Positions 10,080 to 21,638 of a stretch of 64,000 nt of DNA are shown here, piece after piece. The translations under genes and the position numbers were made by a program. This DNA comes from Corythucha ciliata. Lineage: Eukaryota; Arthropoda; Insecta; Hemiptera; Tingidae. Location of the stretch: assembly GCA_038030265.1 (NCBI GenBank), contig CM075939.1:39041253-39105252 (forward strand), given 5' to 3'. The notes below the pieces were generated by a model. That model had not been told where the DNA came from. It made no database searches and saw only the letters and a program-made list of their open reading frames with translations. Numbering within the stretch: the stretch's first letter is position 1; the number at the start of each line of letters is the position of its first letter.

Positions 10080-11500
10080 CCTCTGCCTTTTATCCCCTGT
10101 GAATAAAGGGGTTTGATCAGTTTGGTTCTACTCTTAAAATTAAGTCCTAAAAGCCCCTTATGTATTTTTTCATTACCGGTATGCAAGGACGAGCGGTTAT
10201 AATCAATCTGAATTAGTATAAATTCGTTTGGTGCGTACATCTAGGCACGAGTTCATCAAAACTTTTCCAAGATGCCTTGGCGGCAGCCCCTTTTGTCGAC
10301 CCCTGGATCCGTCAGGTTCGAGGGCTCACAACACTATATTTTTTCGTTTAATCCCTTGGGGCCCCTCCAGGGTAATTATTGTGGGGACCTCTTGGCTCGG
10401 GGCCCTTCGGCGATCGCCGAGCTGGCCAGTGAGTGCCTATATTCCAAAACATCGCTGTGTGATGTGACACACAATTACTCGACTACAATAATAATAGCTT
10501 ACTTGATATGCCAGGGGCAGTGCCATTGGCTCTGCCCGGATCGGAAACCGAGTAGGGTTACCTTCCCTGCTCGGTAAGGCCCGTGGTGCGGTTCCCTCGG
10601 GGAGGGTACCAACATCGTCAGCCCCGCAGCACCATCCCTCGTCAGCACCTCCACGTGGTCCACAGCTGGCACGGCTAGCTGGCCACTAGCCGTGGCAAAG
10701 CGGTTAGGGGTTGAGAGATGGGCCTACTCTGTCGGGAACTTTCCGGACCAAAGATGAGGCGCTTGCCAGATAAGACCCCGGGATGGGTGAGGTGCTGGCC
10801 GAATCTTGAGGAATCTCGGGAGAGCTTATTTGACTATCCAAGGTTTTGGTCATCATCAGGGGAACGCCTGGTTGGCATTAGTGACCTTTGACAATTTCCT
10901 TGAAGAATTTCTCGTCTCTCAATTTTTTTCATTCACATAAATGTTCGAATCACGTATATTTTTCATTTTATTGAATACCATCGATGACTCAGTTTGAAAT
11001 GGTGTGGACCTTGAAGATGGACTGTGTCGTTTGTTCAGTGGCAAGGCATCTTTCCTTTTCCGAAGAAACCAAAAAGTTCAGTCAAATAGCTTTAGTAATA
11101 GCCTACCTGGTCCCGTTCGTTACTGCGTTTGACCACTGGTGATACCCAGGCTGAGCTGACCTGGGCCTATTAAAAGAAATAGATACAAAATCTTATGATA
11201 ACCAAGCAATTTAACAGACCAAAAAAATGGATAATAATCCTAACCAGAAATACCATGACGCCTGCTATTATGAGCATGAATTTTCCAGACATGACTTGTT
11301 GCGATGTGTGTCTACAAAGTAATCCACAGACTGAAGTTTCTATTGCTCAAAGCCTATTATATACCCAAAGGATCCTAACTACGAGCCCAGATTAACTTGT
11401 TTCAGCAATAATTACACCAATTACACAGAGTATCAATTCAGGAGGAATTTTAATTATTATTATTTTAATAAGTATATATTTAGCTTTTTTCAAGTGCTTT
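10080..11500 (+). repeat. Dispersed repeat family R, copy B
   Basis: The longest copy of family R, colinear with copy A (1860-2862) and interrupted at 10502-10822 by a LINE 3' tail. It ends next to CAAGTGCTTTAGTG, where the AT-rich array begins immediately; copy A ends at the same motif. The open frames are not shared with copy A, so I do not call a protein. Confidence 0.65.
10502..10822 (+). mobile_element. 5'-truncated R1-like LINE tail with 6-bp TSD
   Basis: A 321-bp GC-rich insert inside repeat copy B. It is homologous to the 3' UTR of the LINE at 4745-7100 (shared blocks around GGCACGGCT.GCTGGCCA, GCCGTGGC and ACTCTGT). It is flanked by AGCTTA at 10496-10501 and 10823-10828, and copy A carries a single uninterrupted AGCTTA at the same place, so copy A shows the empty site. 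It contains no coding part. This is classic abortive target-primed reverse transcription. Confidence 0.85.
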
Positions 11501-11927
11501 AGTGAGAAAAAGAATTGAGAAAAAACACTAATTCATGGGAAATAAGAAGTGGAAGAAAAGTTTTTTGCTAGAAATAAGAAAACCCGCTACTACAGGGCTA
11601 ACATTGGGGAAAAAATGCTATTTCACTTGTAGAAGTGAGATAGAGTGCTAATTCGACGCTATAATTATGTAGGAAAAAACGCAAAATAGCGGCTGAAGTT
11701 GAGGATAATCGATCATTCCTGGAATAAAAACGCTAATTGAAGTGAGAAAAGGCTCCAAACTCACGGATAAAATTAAGAAAAAGCTCTAAAATCACGGCTG
11801 AAATGTGAACAGGCCGATAGAAATCCTTCCAATATTCTCGAAGGGATTATAAAATCACATTGGCTAATCAGAGTGCCGGCTGTTGGCGCCGCCGAGTGAG
11901 TCTTTCACGAACTCTCCCCCCCCCCAC

Positions 11928-13808
11928 ACTAATTAAACCCGCAATTTTAATTTTCTTGATTTTCGGGTCATGCAGTTGCCTTGAGAAGCCATGAATTGGC
12001 GTTTTCTCTGGCGTGAATTCATGTTTGTCCCGGTTCAAGCTACTGTAATGAATAATTTTCCCAATCTTATCCATAAATTAGCACATCGTCATAATTTGTT
12101 GCCTAGAATCAGCGATTTTTCCCACTTTTTAGCAATGAATTATTTTGCGCTCTTTCCTAATTTTGTCGTGGATCAGCGTTTGTTTGTTTGTTGTTTTTTT
12201 TTTCTTCTTTCTTTTTTTTTCCATATTGTTTTGTTTCATTTTCAGCCACGAATTTGCCTTGAGAAGTCACGAATTGGCGTTTTCTCAATTTTAACTTTTT
12301 TCTTTAACTTTTTCTTAATTTCATCGGTGAACTAGACCGTAAGGTGAATTAGCTAGAAATGTAGCGCTTTTTCTCAATATTCCATCTTTGACAGTGAATT
12401 AGCGATTTTCTTAATTTCAGGCCCAAATTATCGTTTTTCTCAATTTTGGGTTCTTAAGTTGCATTTCTTGGAACCTCGAATTAGCACTTTTTCATAATTT
12501 TGTCCACAAATATCAGCACTTTCCAGCTCTTCCAGCAAATTTATTTCGATGTTTTCATTTTGAAATATTCAGAAATCAAATGCGGTTCTTAGGTCAGTTT
12601 TTGTCGTCCGCGTTCTACGAAACTATAGAGAAGGCGCTAATTCACTGATGAAAAACGATACTTCACAGCTAAAATTGAAGAAAAGTGCTAATGTGCGCAT
12701 AGAATTTAGACTTAAAGCTGACTCGCGGCTAAAATTGAGCAAAAAAGCTAATTAGCGACAACAATGGCTATTTCATGACTAAAAGTTAACAAAAATCGCG
12801 GATTCACGAATAAAATTAAGAAAACTGATTAATTTGTTGTAGAAAAATGACAACAATCGATAATTCACGGCTTAAATTAAGAAAGATAGGTGACTCGCGA
12901 CTAAAAATTGAGAAAATTGCTAATTCGCGAAGAAAAGTTTAGAAAAATTGTTAATTCTTGGTTAAAAGTGAATAAATCGCCAATTTACGGAAAAACTTGA
13001 GAAAACGGATGACTTCGCTGCATAAAATTGACCAAAATAATAATCTCCCTCTGAAATTAAGAAAATCGCTAAATCACAAAATAAAACCGCTACTTTGAGA
13101 ATTGATCTAAATTGAGAAACAATCTCCGAATTTATTTTCAGTATAGTGGTCAATTTAGTGGTAAAATGAAAAAAACACGCTAATTTGAGGAAAATTTGAG
13201 GCGAAAAATGACTGATTCACGGCTAAAATTTATGTTTATGATTATTTAAAAAAATATATATTTTTTTAAAAATGATAAAAAAAATTGCAATTCATGAAAG
13301 AAATTGAGAAAAATTGCTAAATTGTGGCATATTAAATCGTGTCTCGGGAAACGGATCAATTTGCTGAATAAAATAAAAAGCGCTAATTTTTGACTATAAA
13401 TAAGAAAAATACATAGCTGTTTCGCGAATAAAATTGAGATAGAGATCGCTGAATCGCTGCTTAAATACAGAAATAACCCTCTACTGTGACCTGAATGTTC
13501 AGCCAGGAAAATTACCAGTCAGGAAATGGCTAGGAATATGTTTTTTCTCTCAAAATATTGCAATTTTTCGAGCTATTCGTCAGAAGACTTTTTGGGCACT
13601 ATCGTGACCGGCTACAGCCTAAACCACGACAAAAACCTGCAATTTCGTGCGCATAATCAATATTTGAAACGATTAATTTCGGTGATAATTACAATTCCGC
13701 AGATTTTTAGCTCTAATTGACGTTATTTCATGACTATATTTATCAAAACTTGGGTGTTGTTGCGACTGGGAGACAGACTAGCACTTGTTCCACGTCCTCT
13801 ATATGGAG
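11928..13808 (+). repeat. 1.88-kb tandem duplication, copy 1
   Basis: Begins ACTAATTAAACCCGCAATTT and ends TCCACGTCCTCTATATGGAG. The same start and end bracket copy 2 directly downstream. The two copies are nearly identical over most of their length, with small indels and one short replaced block near 12745-12780 versus 14612-14642. Confidence 0.9.
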
Positions 13809-15642
13809 ACTAATTAAACCCGCAATTTTAATTTTCTTGATTTTCGGGTCATGCAGTTGCCTTGAGAAGCCATGCATTGGCGTTTTCTCTGGCGTGAATT
13901 CATGTTTGTCCCGATTCAAGCTACTGTAATGAGTAATTTTCCCAATCTTATCCATGAATTAGCATATCGTCTTAATGTTTTGCCTAGAATCAGCGATTTT
14001 TCCCACTTTTTAGCTATGAATTATTTTGCGCTCTTTCCTAATTTTGCCGTGGATCAGCGTTTGTTTGTTTTTTTTTTTTTTTTTTTCCATATTGTTTTGT
14101 TTCATTTTCAGCCACGAATTTGCCTTGAGAAGTCACGAATTGGCGTTTTCTCAATTTTAACTTTTCTCTTTAACTTTTTCTTAATTTCATCGGTGAACTA
14201 GACCGTAGGGTGAATTAGCTAGAAATGTAGCGCTTTTTCTCAATATTCCATCTTTGACAGTGAATTAGCGATTTTCTTAATTTCAGGCCCAAATTATCGT
14301 TTTTCTCAATTTTGGTTTTTCAAGTTGCATATCTTGGAACCTCGAATTAGCACTTTTTCATAATTTTGTCCACAAATATCAGCAGTTTCCAGCTCTTCCA
14401 GCAAATTTATTTCGATGTTCTCATTTAGAAATATTCAGAAATCAAATGCGGTTCTTAGGTCAGTTTTTGTCGTCCGCGTTCTACGAAACTATAGAGAAGG
14501 CGCTAATTCACTGATGAAAAACGATACTTCACAGCTAAAATTGAAGAAAAGTGCTAATGTGCGCATATAATTTAGACTTAAAGCTGACTCGCGGCTAAAA
14601 TTGAGCAAAAAAGTTAACTACACTAAACACAAAGTGAACACTAAAAGTTAACAAAAATCGCGAATTCACGAATAAAATTAAGAAAACTGATTAATTTGTT
14701 GTAGAAAAATGACAACAATCGATAATTCACGGCTTAAATTAAGAAAGATAGGTGACTCGCGACTAAAAATTGAGAAAATTGCTAATTCGCGAAGCAAAAG
14801 TTTAGAAAAATTGTTAATTCTTGGTTAAAAGTGAATAAATCGCCAATTTACGGAAAAACTTGAGAAAACGGATGACTTCGCTGCATAAAATTGACCAAAA
14901 ATAATAATCTCCCTCTGAAATTAAGAAAATCGCTAAATCACAAAATAAAACCGCTACTTCATGGCAAAAATTGAGAAACAATCTCCGAATTTATTTTCAG
15001 TATAGTGGTCAATCTAGTGGTAAAATAAAAAAAAAACACGCTAATTTGAGGCGAAAAATGACCGATTCACAGCTAAAGTCATTTGCCATGCAAATGATAA
15101 AAAACGGATAAAAACAAATTGCAATTCATGAAAGAAACTGAGAAAAATTGCTAAATCGTGGCATATTAAATCGTGTCTCGGGAAACGGATCAATTTGCTG
15201 AATAAAGTAAAAAGCGCTAATTTTTGACTAAAAATAAGAAAAATACATAGCTGATTCGCGAATAAAATTGAGATAGAGATCGCTAAATCGCTGCTTAAAT
15301 ACAGAAATAACCCTCTACTGTGACCTGAATGTTCAGCCAGGATAATTACCAGTCAGGAAATGGCTAGGAGTATGTTTTTTCTTTCAAAATGTTGCAATTT
15401 TTCGAGCTATTCGTCAGAAGACTTTTTGGGCACTATCGCGACCGGCTACAGCCTAAACCACGACAAAAACCTGCAATATCGTGCGCATAATCAATATTTG
15501 AAACGATTAATTTCGATGATAATTACAATTCCGCAGATTTTTAGCTCTAATTGACGTTATTTCATGACTATATTTATCAAAACTTGGGTGTTGTTGCGAC
15601 TGGGAGACAGACTAGCACTTGTTCCACGTCCTCTATATGGAG
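13809..15642 (+). repeat. 1.88-kb tandem duplication, copy 2
   Basis: Directly abuts copy 1 at the junction TATATGGAG/ACTAATTAAA. Slightly shorter (about 1834 bp), with changes such as a shortened T run near 14069-14086 and loss of a poly-AT stretch seen at 13240-13275 in copy 1. The direct head-to-tail arrangement indicates unequal exchange or replication slippage. It carries no gene. Confidence 0.9.
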
Positions 15643-16545
15643 AAAAAACCCGAAACTTGTGAATTTGCGGACGCTAAGGCTATAAACTGGCAATTCGCTT
15701 GGTATTTAGACCCGAAACTTTCAATACCTAAGATGTTTAGATCGGAAGAGTGGCGTGGGTTGTGAAATATGAGCCCCCCCCCCCCCACAAAACGAGCTTT
15801 TGGCGCCCCTTCGTCACGACTTCGACTGAATGAGGAGGGGGATTTTTACGTTTATTCTGGAAGTCCATATCATAGTTTTTCACGCGCAAAGCTACGTTGC
15901 GCGAAAATGGTGTGGCACGTGATCTCCTTTCGGTCATAAAACGCTCTGTCACAGTGGGATGTACCGCGCCGTGCCAATAAGAGGCAGAGCACGATCATAA
16001 GGTTTGCCGCTGGTAGATGAGAACTTTTGCCGCCTTCTTCTTGGGCGAATGAATGGGGTGTCTCACATTTAGCCGGGGGGGACCATCTCACATGGCCGCG
16101 GCGCAGGCGGCTGTCCGCAACTTCTCCATTACCCGCTTTATCCTCATGTTTCGTATCAGTCCTGAGAGCCGGGTTCTATTGCCGACTCGGTTTTGACGAG
16201 TCTGGTTGAGTCGAGAGCCGGCGGTGGGGGGACTGTAGTGCTGTAGCACCTCCGCTCTCGATAACGGGCGGTCCATAGGCTCAATGATGAGAGTGTGCAG
16301 CTCTGATAGCTGAAAGTCTGAAGTTCAAACGGAGATTGGACCGCACCTCGCAGACTCAGTCAATTCAAGTTGTGATACGATGAATACTAAATTCAGATCT
16401 AATAGTAATTTAATATAATATAAGAACTTCCCATTGGCTAACGAATGTAGAGGAACGAAAAACTGGAGACTCTAACCGCTTTAGTAACTAAGCTTAAATG
16501 AAACCCGCAATGCTTGTCGAGTATTGCGTGTTGTTGTCTAACTAA
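15643..16545. other. No gene; relic of the foldback family seen at 47.7 kb
   Basis: The stretch 16190-16350 resembles the loop and right arm of the large foldback at 47731-48064: both carry GTAGCACCTCCGCTC, GGCGGTCCAT, GCTGAA.GTCTGA and GGACCGCACCT in order. The left arm is not recognisable. A C14 run lies near 15775. No coding region is supported. Confidence 0.5.
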
Positions 16546-16570
16546 AGGAGCCCCTAGACGGTCAATCTGA

Positions 16571-17077
16571 TTGATCAAAAGATTGAACAAACAGATTGAA
16601 GTGAGCTTCAATCATTTCTTCAGTTGTTTGAACAAAACCCTTCCCAGTCCCAGTGTCAATCGTGGTGTTGTCCTGAGTGCAATGAGTTCAAACCAGGATT
16701 TGTCTGTGCTTTTGTTGACTGCAGCTGCCCTCCAACTGAAGACAAATAAGACGAGGAAGATGAGGAAAAGGCGTTGGTCAAAAGAATGGTACAAAATGAG
16801 AAACCGATTCAGTCATGATAATCTTCTCTGCTTTCTGCGCGAGACGGAACCAGAGGATTACAAGAATTTCCTGAGAATGAACGATGAATGTTTTGACATG
16901 CTGTTGGAATTGATACGACCAAAAATTGAGAAAAAGGACACTGTTATGCGTGAAGCGATTCCTGCAAACCAGAGGTTATCAGTCACATTGAGGTACCTAG
17001 CTACAGGCATGGATTTGGAGGACCTAAAATTCCAGCACATCCGTGAAGCAATTCAAGGTTCCCTCTGGCACCCTTAA
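16571..17077 (+). pseudogene. HARBI1-like transposase, N-terminal fragment
   Basis: 168 codons open. The segment from RRRWSKEW-like residues (KRRWSKEWYKMR) through DYKNFLRMNDECFDMLLELI and ANQRLSVTLRYLATG matches the N-terminal region of HARBI1/PIF transposases (W..RW, FLRM..E.F..LL..+.P.I.K.D, R+S+TLR+LATG). An internal Met at 16682 is a plausible native start. The frame ends just after the LATG block, where the DDE nuclease domain should begin, so it is truncated and not catalytically competent. It sits 25 bp inside the element's left TIR. Confidence 0.85.
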
Positions 17078-17218
17078 TTCTTCTCTCGTACTGACTCGAA
17101 TCCGTATCTTCCTTCCCAATTTCAATCGCTTTACGGTTTTGTTTTGTCGCTCCTCATCTGGGTGAAGGCGCGGCCCTCTGGAGCTCCGTCGCTACTTCCC
17201 TGTGTCCCAAATCCTAAC

Positions 17219-17500
17219 CTAACCGCCCATTTCCCATGAACTTTCAACCCATAACATGTTTCCATTGCGCACATCTTGACCTCCAAATATAGGGGTCACA
17301 GCCGAAGCAACATTTCCATCGCTGCTGTTGGAGTAGTCCTGAAGGCCCCAAGAGCCGTCAGACAGGCCAGACGCTGGACCATACCGAGCAACTCCCGCCC
17401 CCAAGGACCACTCCATAGCTTTCCACCAAGCCAAAGCCCCATACAATATTGTGAGCCTAATTATACCTGTGTACAACCACAACATCCGATGAGGGGTTAG
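17219..17500 (-). pseudogene. LINE reverse-transcriptase thumb fragment
   Basis: Reads LWLYTGIIRLTILYGALAWW in one frame, then, after a one-base shift, a segment of the form VQRLACLTALGAFRTTPTAA followed by a decayed tail. This is the conserved post-RT region of Jockey/R1-type LINEs ('Y+.++RP.+ YGA..WW' then 'QR.A...+TGA+R+TPT.A'). It lacks the catalytic boxes and has at least one frameshift and a stop. It is nested in the Harbinger element on the opposite strand. Confidence 0.75.
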
Positions 17501-17839
17501 GCTAGGAGATTGCGACAGCGCGACTGAAGGAAAGATTGTTCAAACAGCTCCTAGACGCTCAGTCGCCCTTTTCAGTCGACTGAGTAAATCAAACTTTCTT
17601 TCAATCTTCTTCAGTGATTGACTCAATCGTAAAACACGCTTCTAAACGGTCAATCATGACTGTCACAGTCTATTGATCCACCACGTTTGATCAAAAGATT
17701 GACCGTCTAGGGGCTCCTTAACTTCATACTTTGTACAATCTCAATAAGTGGGAGCGCTTTCACCCCCCCCCCCCCCATGGGCGTACTAATGATTAAAGTT
17801 GCGTTTTTCCGATTACAATGTGCATTTAACTTGAGTGAG

Positions 17840-17982
17840 CTGGGGGCCTATTCTCTAACAACAAGCAATATTTTTTTCGCCAGCCATGTGTCTATTTCAT
17901 TCATTTCTTTGAAGAAACTTAATGAAATAAACATATGACTGTGAAAAAGTTATTGCTTCGGAGTTAGAGAATAGGCCCCCAG
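17840..17982. mobile_element. Foldback MITE, family F2, copy 1
   Basis: Termini CTGGGGGCCTATTCTCTAAC and its inverted match GTTAGAGAATAGGCCCCCAG bound 143 bp. The interior is AT-rich and partly palindromic (TTTCATTCATTTCTTTGAAG versus CTTAATGAAATAAACATATG). A truncated right end of the same family lies at 3189-3203. No coding content. Confidence 0.8.
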
Positions 17983-18100
17983 GGGGGCTATTCTGTAACT
18001 CTTAACGCGTGCGTTAGCGAATTTTCTCAGCTGATAACTTTCAATTATTCACCTTGTTTATTTCGCTAACGCACGCGTTAAGAGTTACAGAATAGGGGGG
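17983..18100. mobile_element. Foldback MITE with 34-bp near-perfect arms
   Basis: Arms TATTCTGTAACTCTTAACGC.. and its inverted complement at 18062-18094 pair almost perfectly around a loop of about 40 bp. GGGGGGC occurs directly at both outer sides and may be a 7-bp target duplication. It lies between two F2-type MITEs. Confidence 0.75.
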
Positions 18101-18101
18101 C

Positions 18102-18242
18102 AGGGGCCTTATTCTCTAACGAAATAGAAACGTTGCTTTGGAGGAAACATTGAAATCTCATTCATGAAATTAAGAAAACTGAACGGAAACATATGATTTT
18201 TGAAAAAAGCAATGTTGAAAAAAGTTAGTGAATAAGGCCCCA
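18102..18242. mobile_element. Foldback MITE, family F2-like, copy 2
   Basis: Termini GGGGCCTTATTCTCTAAC and GTTAGTGAATAAGGCCCC are inverted matches with one mismatch. Length is about 140 bp with an AT-rich interior, and the terminal sequence is close to copy 1 at 17840-17982. No coding content. Confidence 0.75.
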
Positions 18243-20034
18243 GGGATGTTATCGGATCAGCTTTTAGGCACTCGAGAAACTCCTCGGGATTATCCGGCTA
18301 AGCGTTTCCATTCCAGGTTTTCCGGAAGGCGCGGGTCGAAGTGGCCAAATCCGGAAGTTCATGTACGAGCGTTCATAACTCTCAGGGCATTAATGGAGAG
18401 CCAGGTGAAGGTGTAGGAGCAGTAGTGATTGGTGGAATTGTGGAGAAGGTTGGATATAGAAAGCAGGCGAGTAACGTCTTTCTACAATGCTCTCGCTTGT
18501 TATTTTTGTAGTCATCATCATTATCATCATCGTAATTATTATAAAAAAGACTGTAAAACATTATCATTCAATATTTTTCTTCTATATCTATAAATCTTTT
18601 ATAATCCTCTCCTTCACACACTCCCAACACTCCGCTTCTCTTTGTTTGAGAGGGAAAAGAGGGTCGCCTTTCACGAATATACCTTATTTATATTCAAAGT
18701 TTGAATCATCCCCCCTGCGCTTAACTCCCCTCCACACTTATTGTCGTCTGGGGTATTCAGATTTTTAAATTCCATGCATGCGTATCACGATGGATTTCAA
18801 TTATTCAATGGCTCTGGTATTTTTTTCCTCCGTATCGCGAAGAATTGAAAAAGAAAGAAAGAAATAGGTATAACGCGAAACTCAATATGAGTGTTGAGAA
18901 TGAGAAAGAGCACACACACACACACACAAAATAACAATGACACCAGACAGATTGTGAGCGAAACATGAATATCCCTACCCTCCTCCGTTATTCCATTCAT
19001 ATCCTTCTAACCCGATCTTCCGTCACCAACTCAACTATATTTCCTATGTCTATCTGCGAATATTTCAACAATAGCACTTTGTTATCAACAGTTCTACAGT
19101 CCCAGTTGCAATATGAGTCGCGGGAGGGAGGGAGGGATAGAAGACTGGCTGGAGGTTGCTATTTTTCTCAGACTTGTTAAGGAAAAAAAAAACACCGTGA
19201 ACGGAGGGATTTAGGGGGCAACTTTTTAGACATCGCCTCGTACAACCCTTCACCCCTCCCACGAACAGTGGTAGAATTTGAAGGAAAGCCGAAAGGAAAA
19301 AAATAATGAGATTTTTGAAGCTTTCTTTTAGCACCTTTTTCATTAATTTATCAACCTGAAAAAATTAGTTTTTTCTTCGCGTCTCAGAAACTAACCAATT
19401 TCGAGCGTATGCATCCTTTCATTTAGAACTTTACTACCAAGTTTCTTCGCAAAATTATGAATAGACTGTTGTTGGTATAATGTTGAATATGTTCCTATGC
19501 AGTGTGTTGCAACGCTTTAAAACATGAGTTTTCACCCTCTCAAATAAGATCCACGTCACTCTAGATAGCGCAGAAAGAGAGGAAACAAGGAAATGTAGCA
19601 TAGTCTTGTAAAACTGTTTCCTTCTCTCTTTTATATAAACCCGGTCCCTACCTCTTCGATTACGCTTCACCACCTTTTCATGTATACGCTCCCAGGTGTT
19701 TCGACACAATTTTCCCTGGGTTAGGTCATATTCTTTGAGAGAAACTCCTTTTGGGGTGGAGAGATCGGTGATGACTGGGGGGCGGGGGGAGCGAAAAGTA
19801 ATTGGTTTCCAAGTCGTTGGATGATGGGGCGAGGGGAGGGTTTCGTGTAAGCGACGCATTGCCCTTCGAAAAAAAAAAATTGGGAAAAAGAAACGAATAT
19901 TGGCGTCAGGGAACTGGTCAAACGCAATTTTACCAAATTATACCCGTAATGTCAAAATACTATCTATTTCTGACGTTGTTTAGTTGTTTAAGTCCTTCTA
20001 ACCGGAATCACGGGCGCTTTTCTCGACTCCAGAG
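18243..20034. other. Unique-looking sequence, no gene recognised
   Basis: Contains a CA microsatellite at about 18910-18927, a GGGA run near 19121-19135 and several polypurine tracts. The open frames are pyrimidine-rich low-complexity translations with no family resemblance. It could be intergenic or intronic. Confidence 0.4.
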
Positions 20035-21638
20035 CAGTGCCGGCCTTAGACCCGGGCGAATCTTTCACCAGCGCCACCATGAAGTTGCCTTCAGGAGCCG
20101 CAATTTGGCGTCATCTCCATTTTAACCGCAAATGTATTTCCCACACTTAGCGCTTCTTCTCAATTTCATCGGTGGATTAGCGCTTTGTTTTCATTTTAGC
20201 CGCGAATTACCGAACATCTATATTTCTATTTTTTGCCGTGAATTGTTTTTTTTTTTTTTTTTTTTCAGTATTTTAGACACTAATGAGCGATTTTTCCCAA
20301 TTTCACCCGTGAATTAACGCTTTTTCCTAATTTTAGACAAGAAGTTGCCTCCGGAAACCGTGACTTGCCATTATTTCAATCCATTTATTTTAATTATAAA
20401 ATGCTCACAATTAAACCACTAATTGACTATTTTTTTTATTTTAGCCATAACTCAGCCTAATTTAAGCCGCTAATTTGCGAATGAGAGTTTTTTCCTTTAT
20501 TTCTGCTGTGAATTAACCCTTTTTATCAATTTTATCCGCGAATTAGCGCTTTTACTTCATTTAGCCGTGGATTAGCGATTTTGTTCACTTTCAGTCCTGA
20601 AGTTACCTTCAGATGCATTCAGAAGTCGTGAATTAGCGTTTTCTCCTTTAAACCGCCAATTCTAATTTTTTTCACACTCAGCGTTTTTTCTCAATGTTAT
20701 CGGTGAACTATAGATTTTTCTCCACTTGATAGCCACGAATTTGCTGATTTTTCTCAATTTTAACCGTGAATTAGCATTGGCTAGCAGTGGCTCAAGGCAT
20801 TTGAGCCACCAACTTGTCAACAGATGCTGAGAATTGGCGTTTTCATAATTTTAGACTCGAATTAGTGATTTTTCGCAAAACCATTGGTGAGTTGTTGACT
20901 TTCACCATTTTAGCCGTGAATTAGCGTGTTTCGTAATTTTAACCACGAAAACCCGTTTTTTCTACACTTTATCCGCGATTTTAGCCGCGAAGTAACGTTT
21001 TACCGTGATATAGCAAAGTGTTTTTTTTTTAGTGTTAGCCATGAATTAGCCATTTATATCAATTTCAGCCCCAAATTAGCGCTATTCTCAATATTGGTCC
21101 GGAAGTTGCATCGAGGAACTTCGAATTAGTGTTTTTTCCCAATGTTGGGCACGGCACGATTATAAGCACTTTCCTACTTTTTAGCCGCTTCGGCTTACTT
21201 GCCCTAAGAACAGCGTCTGCTCAATTTTAGCCGCCTAGGGACCCACAGAAACTGGGCATCAGCGTTTTTTCTTTCTTTTAGCCGCGAAGTTGCCTCCAGG
21301 AGATGAGCGAATTAGTACTTTTCGCTTTGCTCGTGAATTAAGTGGTTATTTTCACAACGGCAATCTCTTGACGAAAGAAGCACTATAATCTTAGCGTGGT
21401 TTTTCCTAGCTTTACGTCACAGAGTTGAATGAAAGTATATTTTCGTTACTGCAATGAGTACTTTTTCTCACGGCTTAGTGCCAACTGACAATTTCCACCC
21501 TTGCTCTGAAATTTATATTATTCTAATAGTTTGTCGTTCGCCTTCCCCACCACCCTCCATCATTTGACTTGACGCGCCCCTTAAGACATGACGCCCCCGG
21601 GCGGTCACCCGGCTCGCCCCCCTTTAAAGACGGCACTG
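20035..21638. mobile_element. hAT-like non-autonomous element carrying a short-unit array
   Basis: The left end CAGTGCCGGCCTTAGACCCG and the inverted right end CAGTGCCGTCTTTAAAGG are flanked by an 8-bp direct duplication CTCCAGAG (20027-20034 and 21639-21646), the hAT signature. The outer ~50 bp at the right are GC-rich (CCCGGGCGGTCACCCGGC). Almost the entire interior is the AT-rich ~30-bp array in plus orientation (GCGAATTAGCG, TTTTTCTCAATTTTAGC). It encodes no transposase, so it must have been moved by an enzyme supplied elsewhere. Confidence 0.85.

Larger units (their letters stand above)
11500..15642. repeat. AT-rich degenerate array, unit about 30 bp
   Basis: Loosely conserved units built from GCGAATTAGCG and TTTTTCTCAATTTTAGC in one orientation, or the complement GCTAATTCGCGGCTAAAATT in the other. 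Unit spacing is close to 30 bp where it can be counted. Orientation is minus at 11520-11830, plus at 11940-12590 and minus at 12620-13500, and the pattern repeats in the duplicated copy. The apparent open frames (for example 11991-12335 and 13872-14201) are translations of this array and not genes. Confidence 0.8.
16546..17718 (+). mobile_element. PIF/Harbinger DNA transposon, decayed
   Basis: A 1173-bp element with perfect 22-bp terminal inverted repeats starting AGGAGCCCCTAGACGG, flanked by TAA on both sides (16543-16545 and 17719-17721), the TWA target typical of PIF/Harbinger. Inside are a transposase N-terminal fragment (16571-17077), a LINE fragment (17219-17500, minus) and subterminal motifs near 17545-17600 that echo the TIR (AGCTCCTAGACG). 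The catalytic part of the transposase is missing, so mobility would depend on another copy. Confidence 0.88.

Noticed and set aside
13872..14201. Open frame of 109 codons, with a near-identical copy at 11991-12335
   Set aside because: Similarity comes from the 1.88-kb duplication, and both frames are translations of the AT-rich array and T runs.
11500..15642. Regular short repeats reminiscent of a CRISPR array
   Set aside because: Units drift continuously with no constant repeat and unique spacer pattern, and the genome is eukaryotic.
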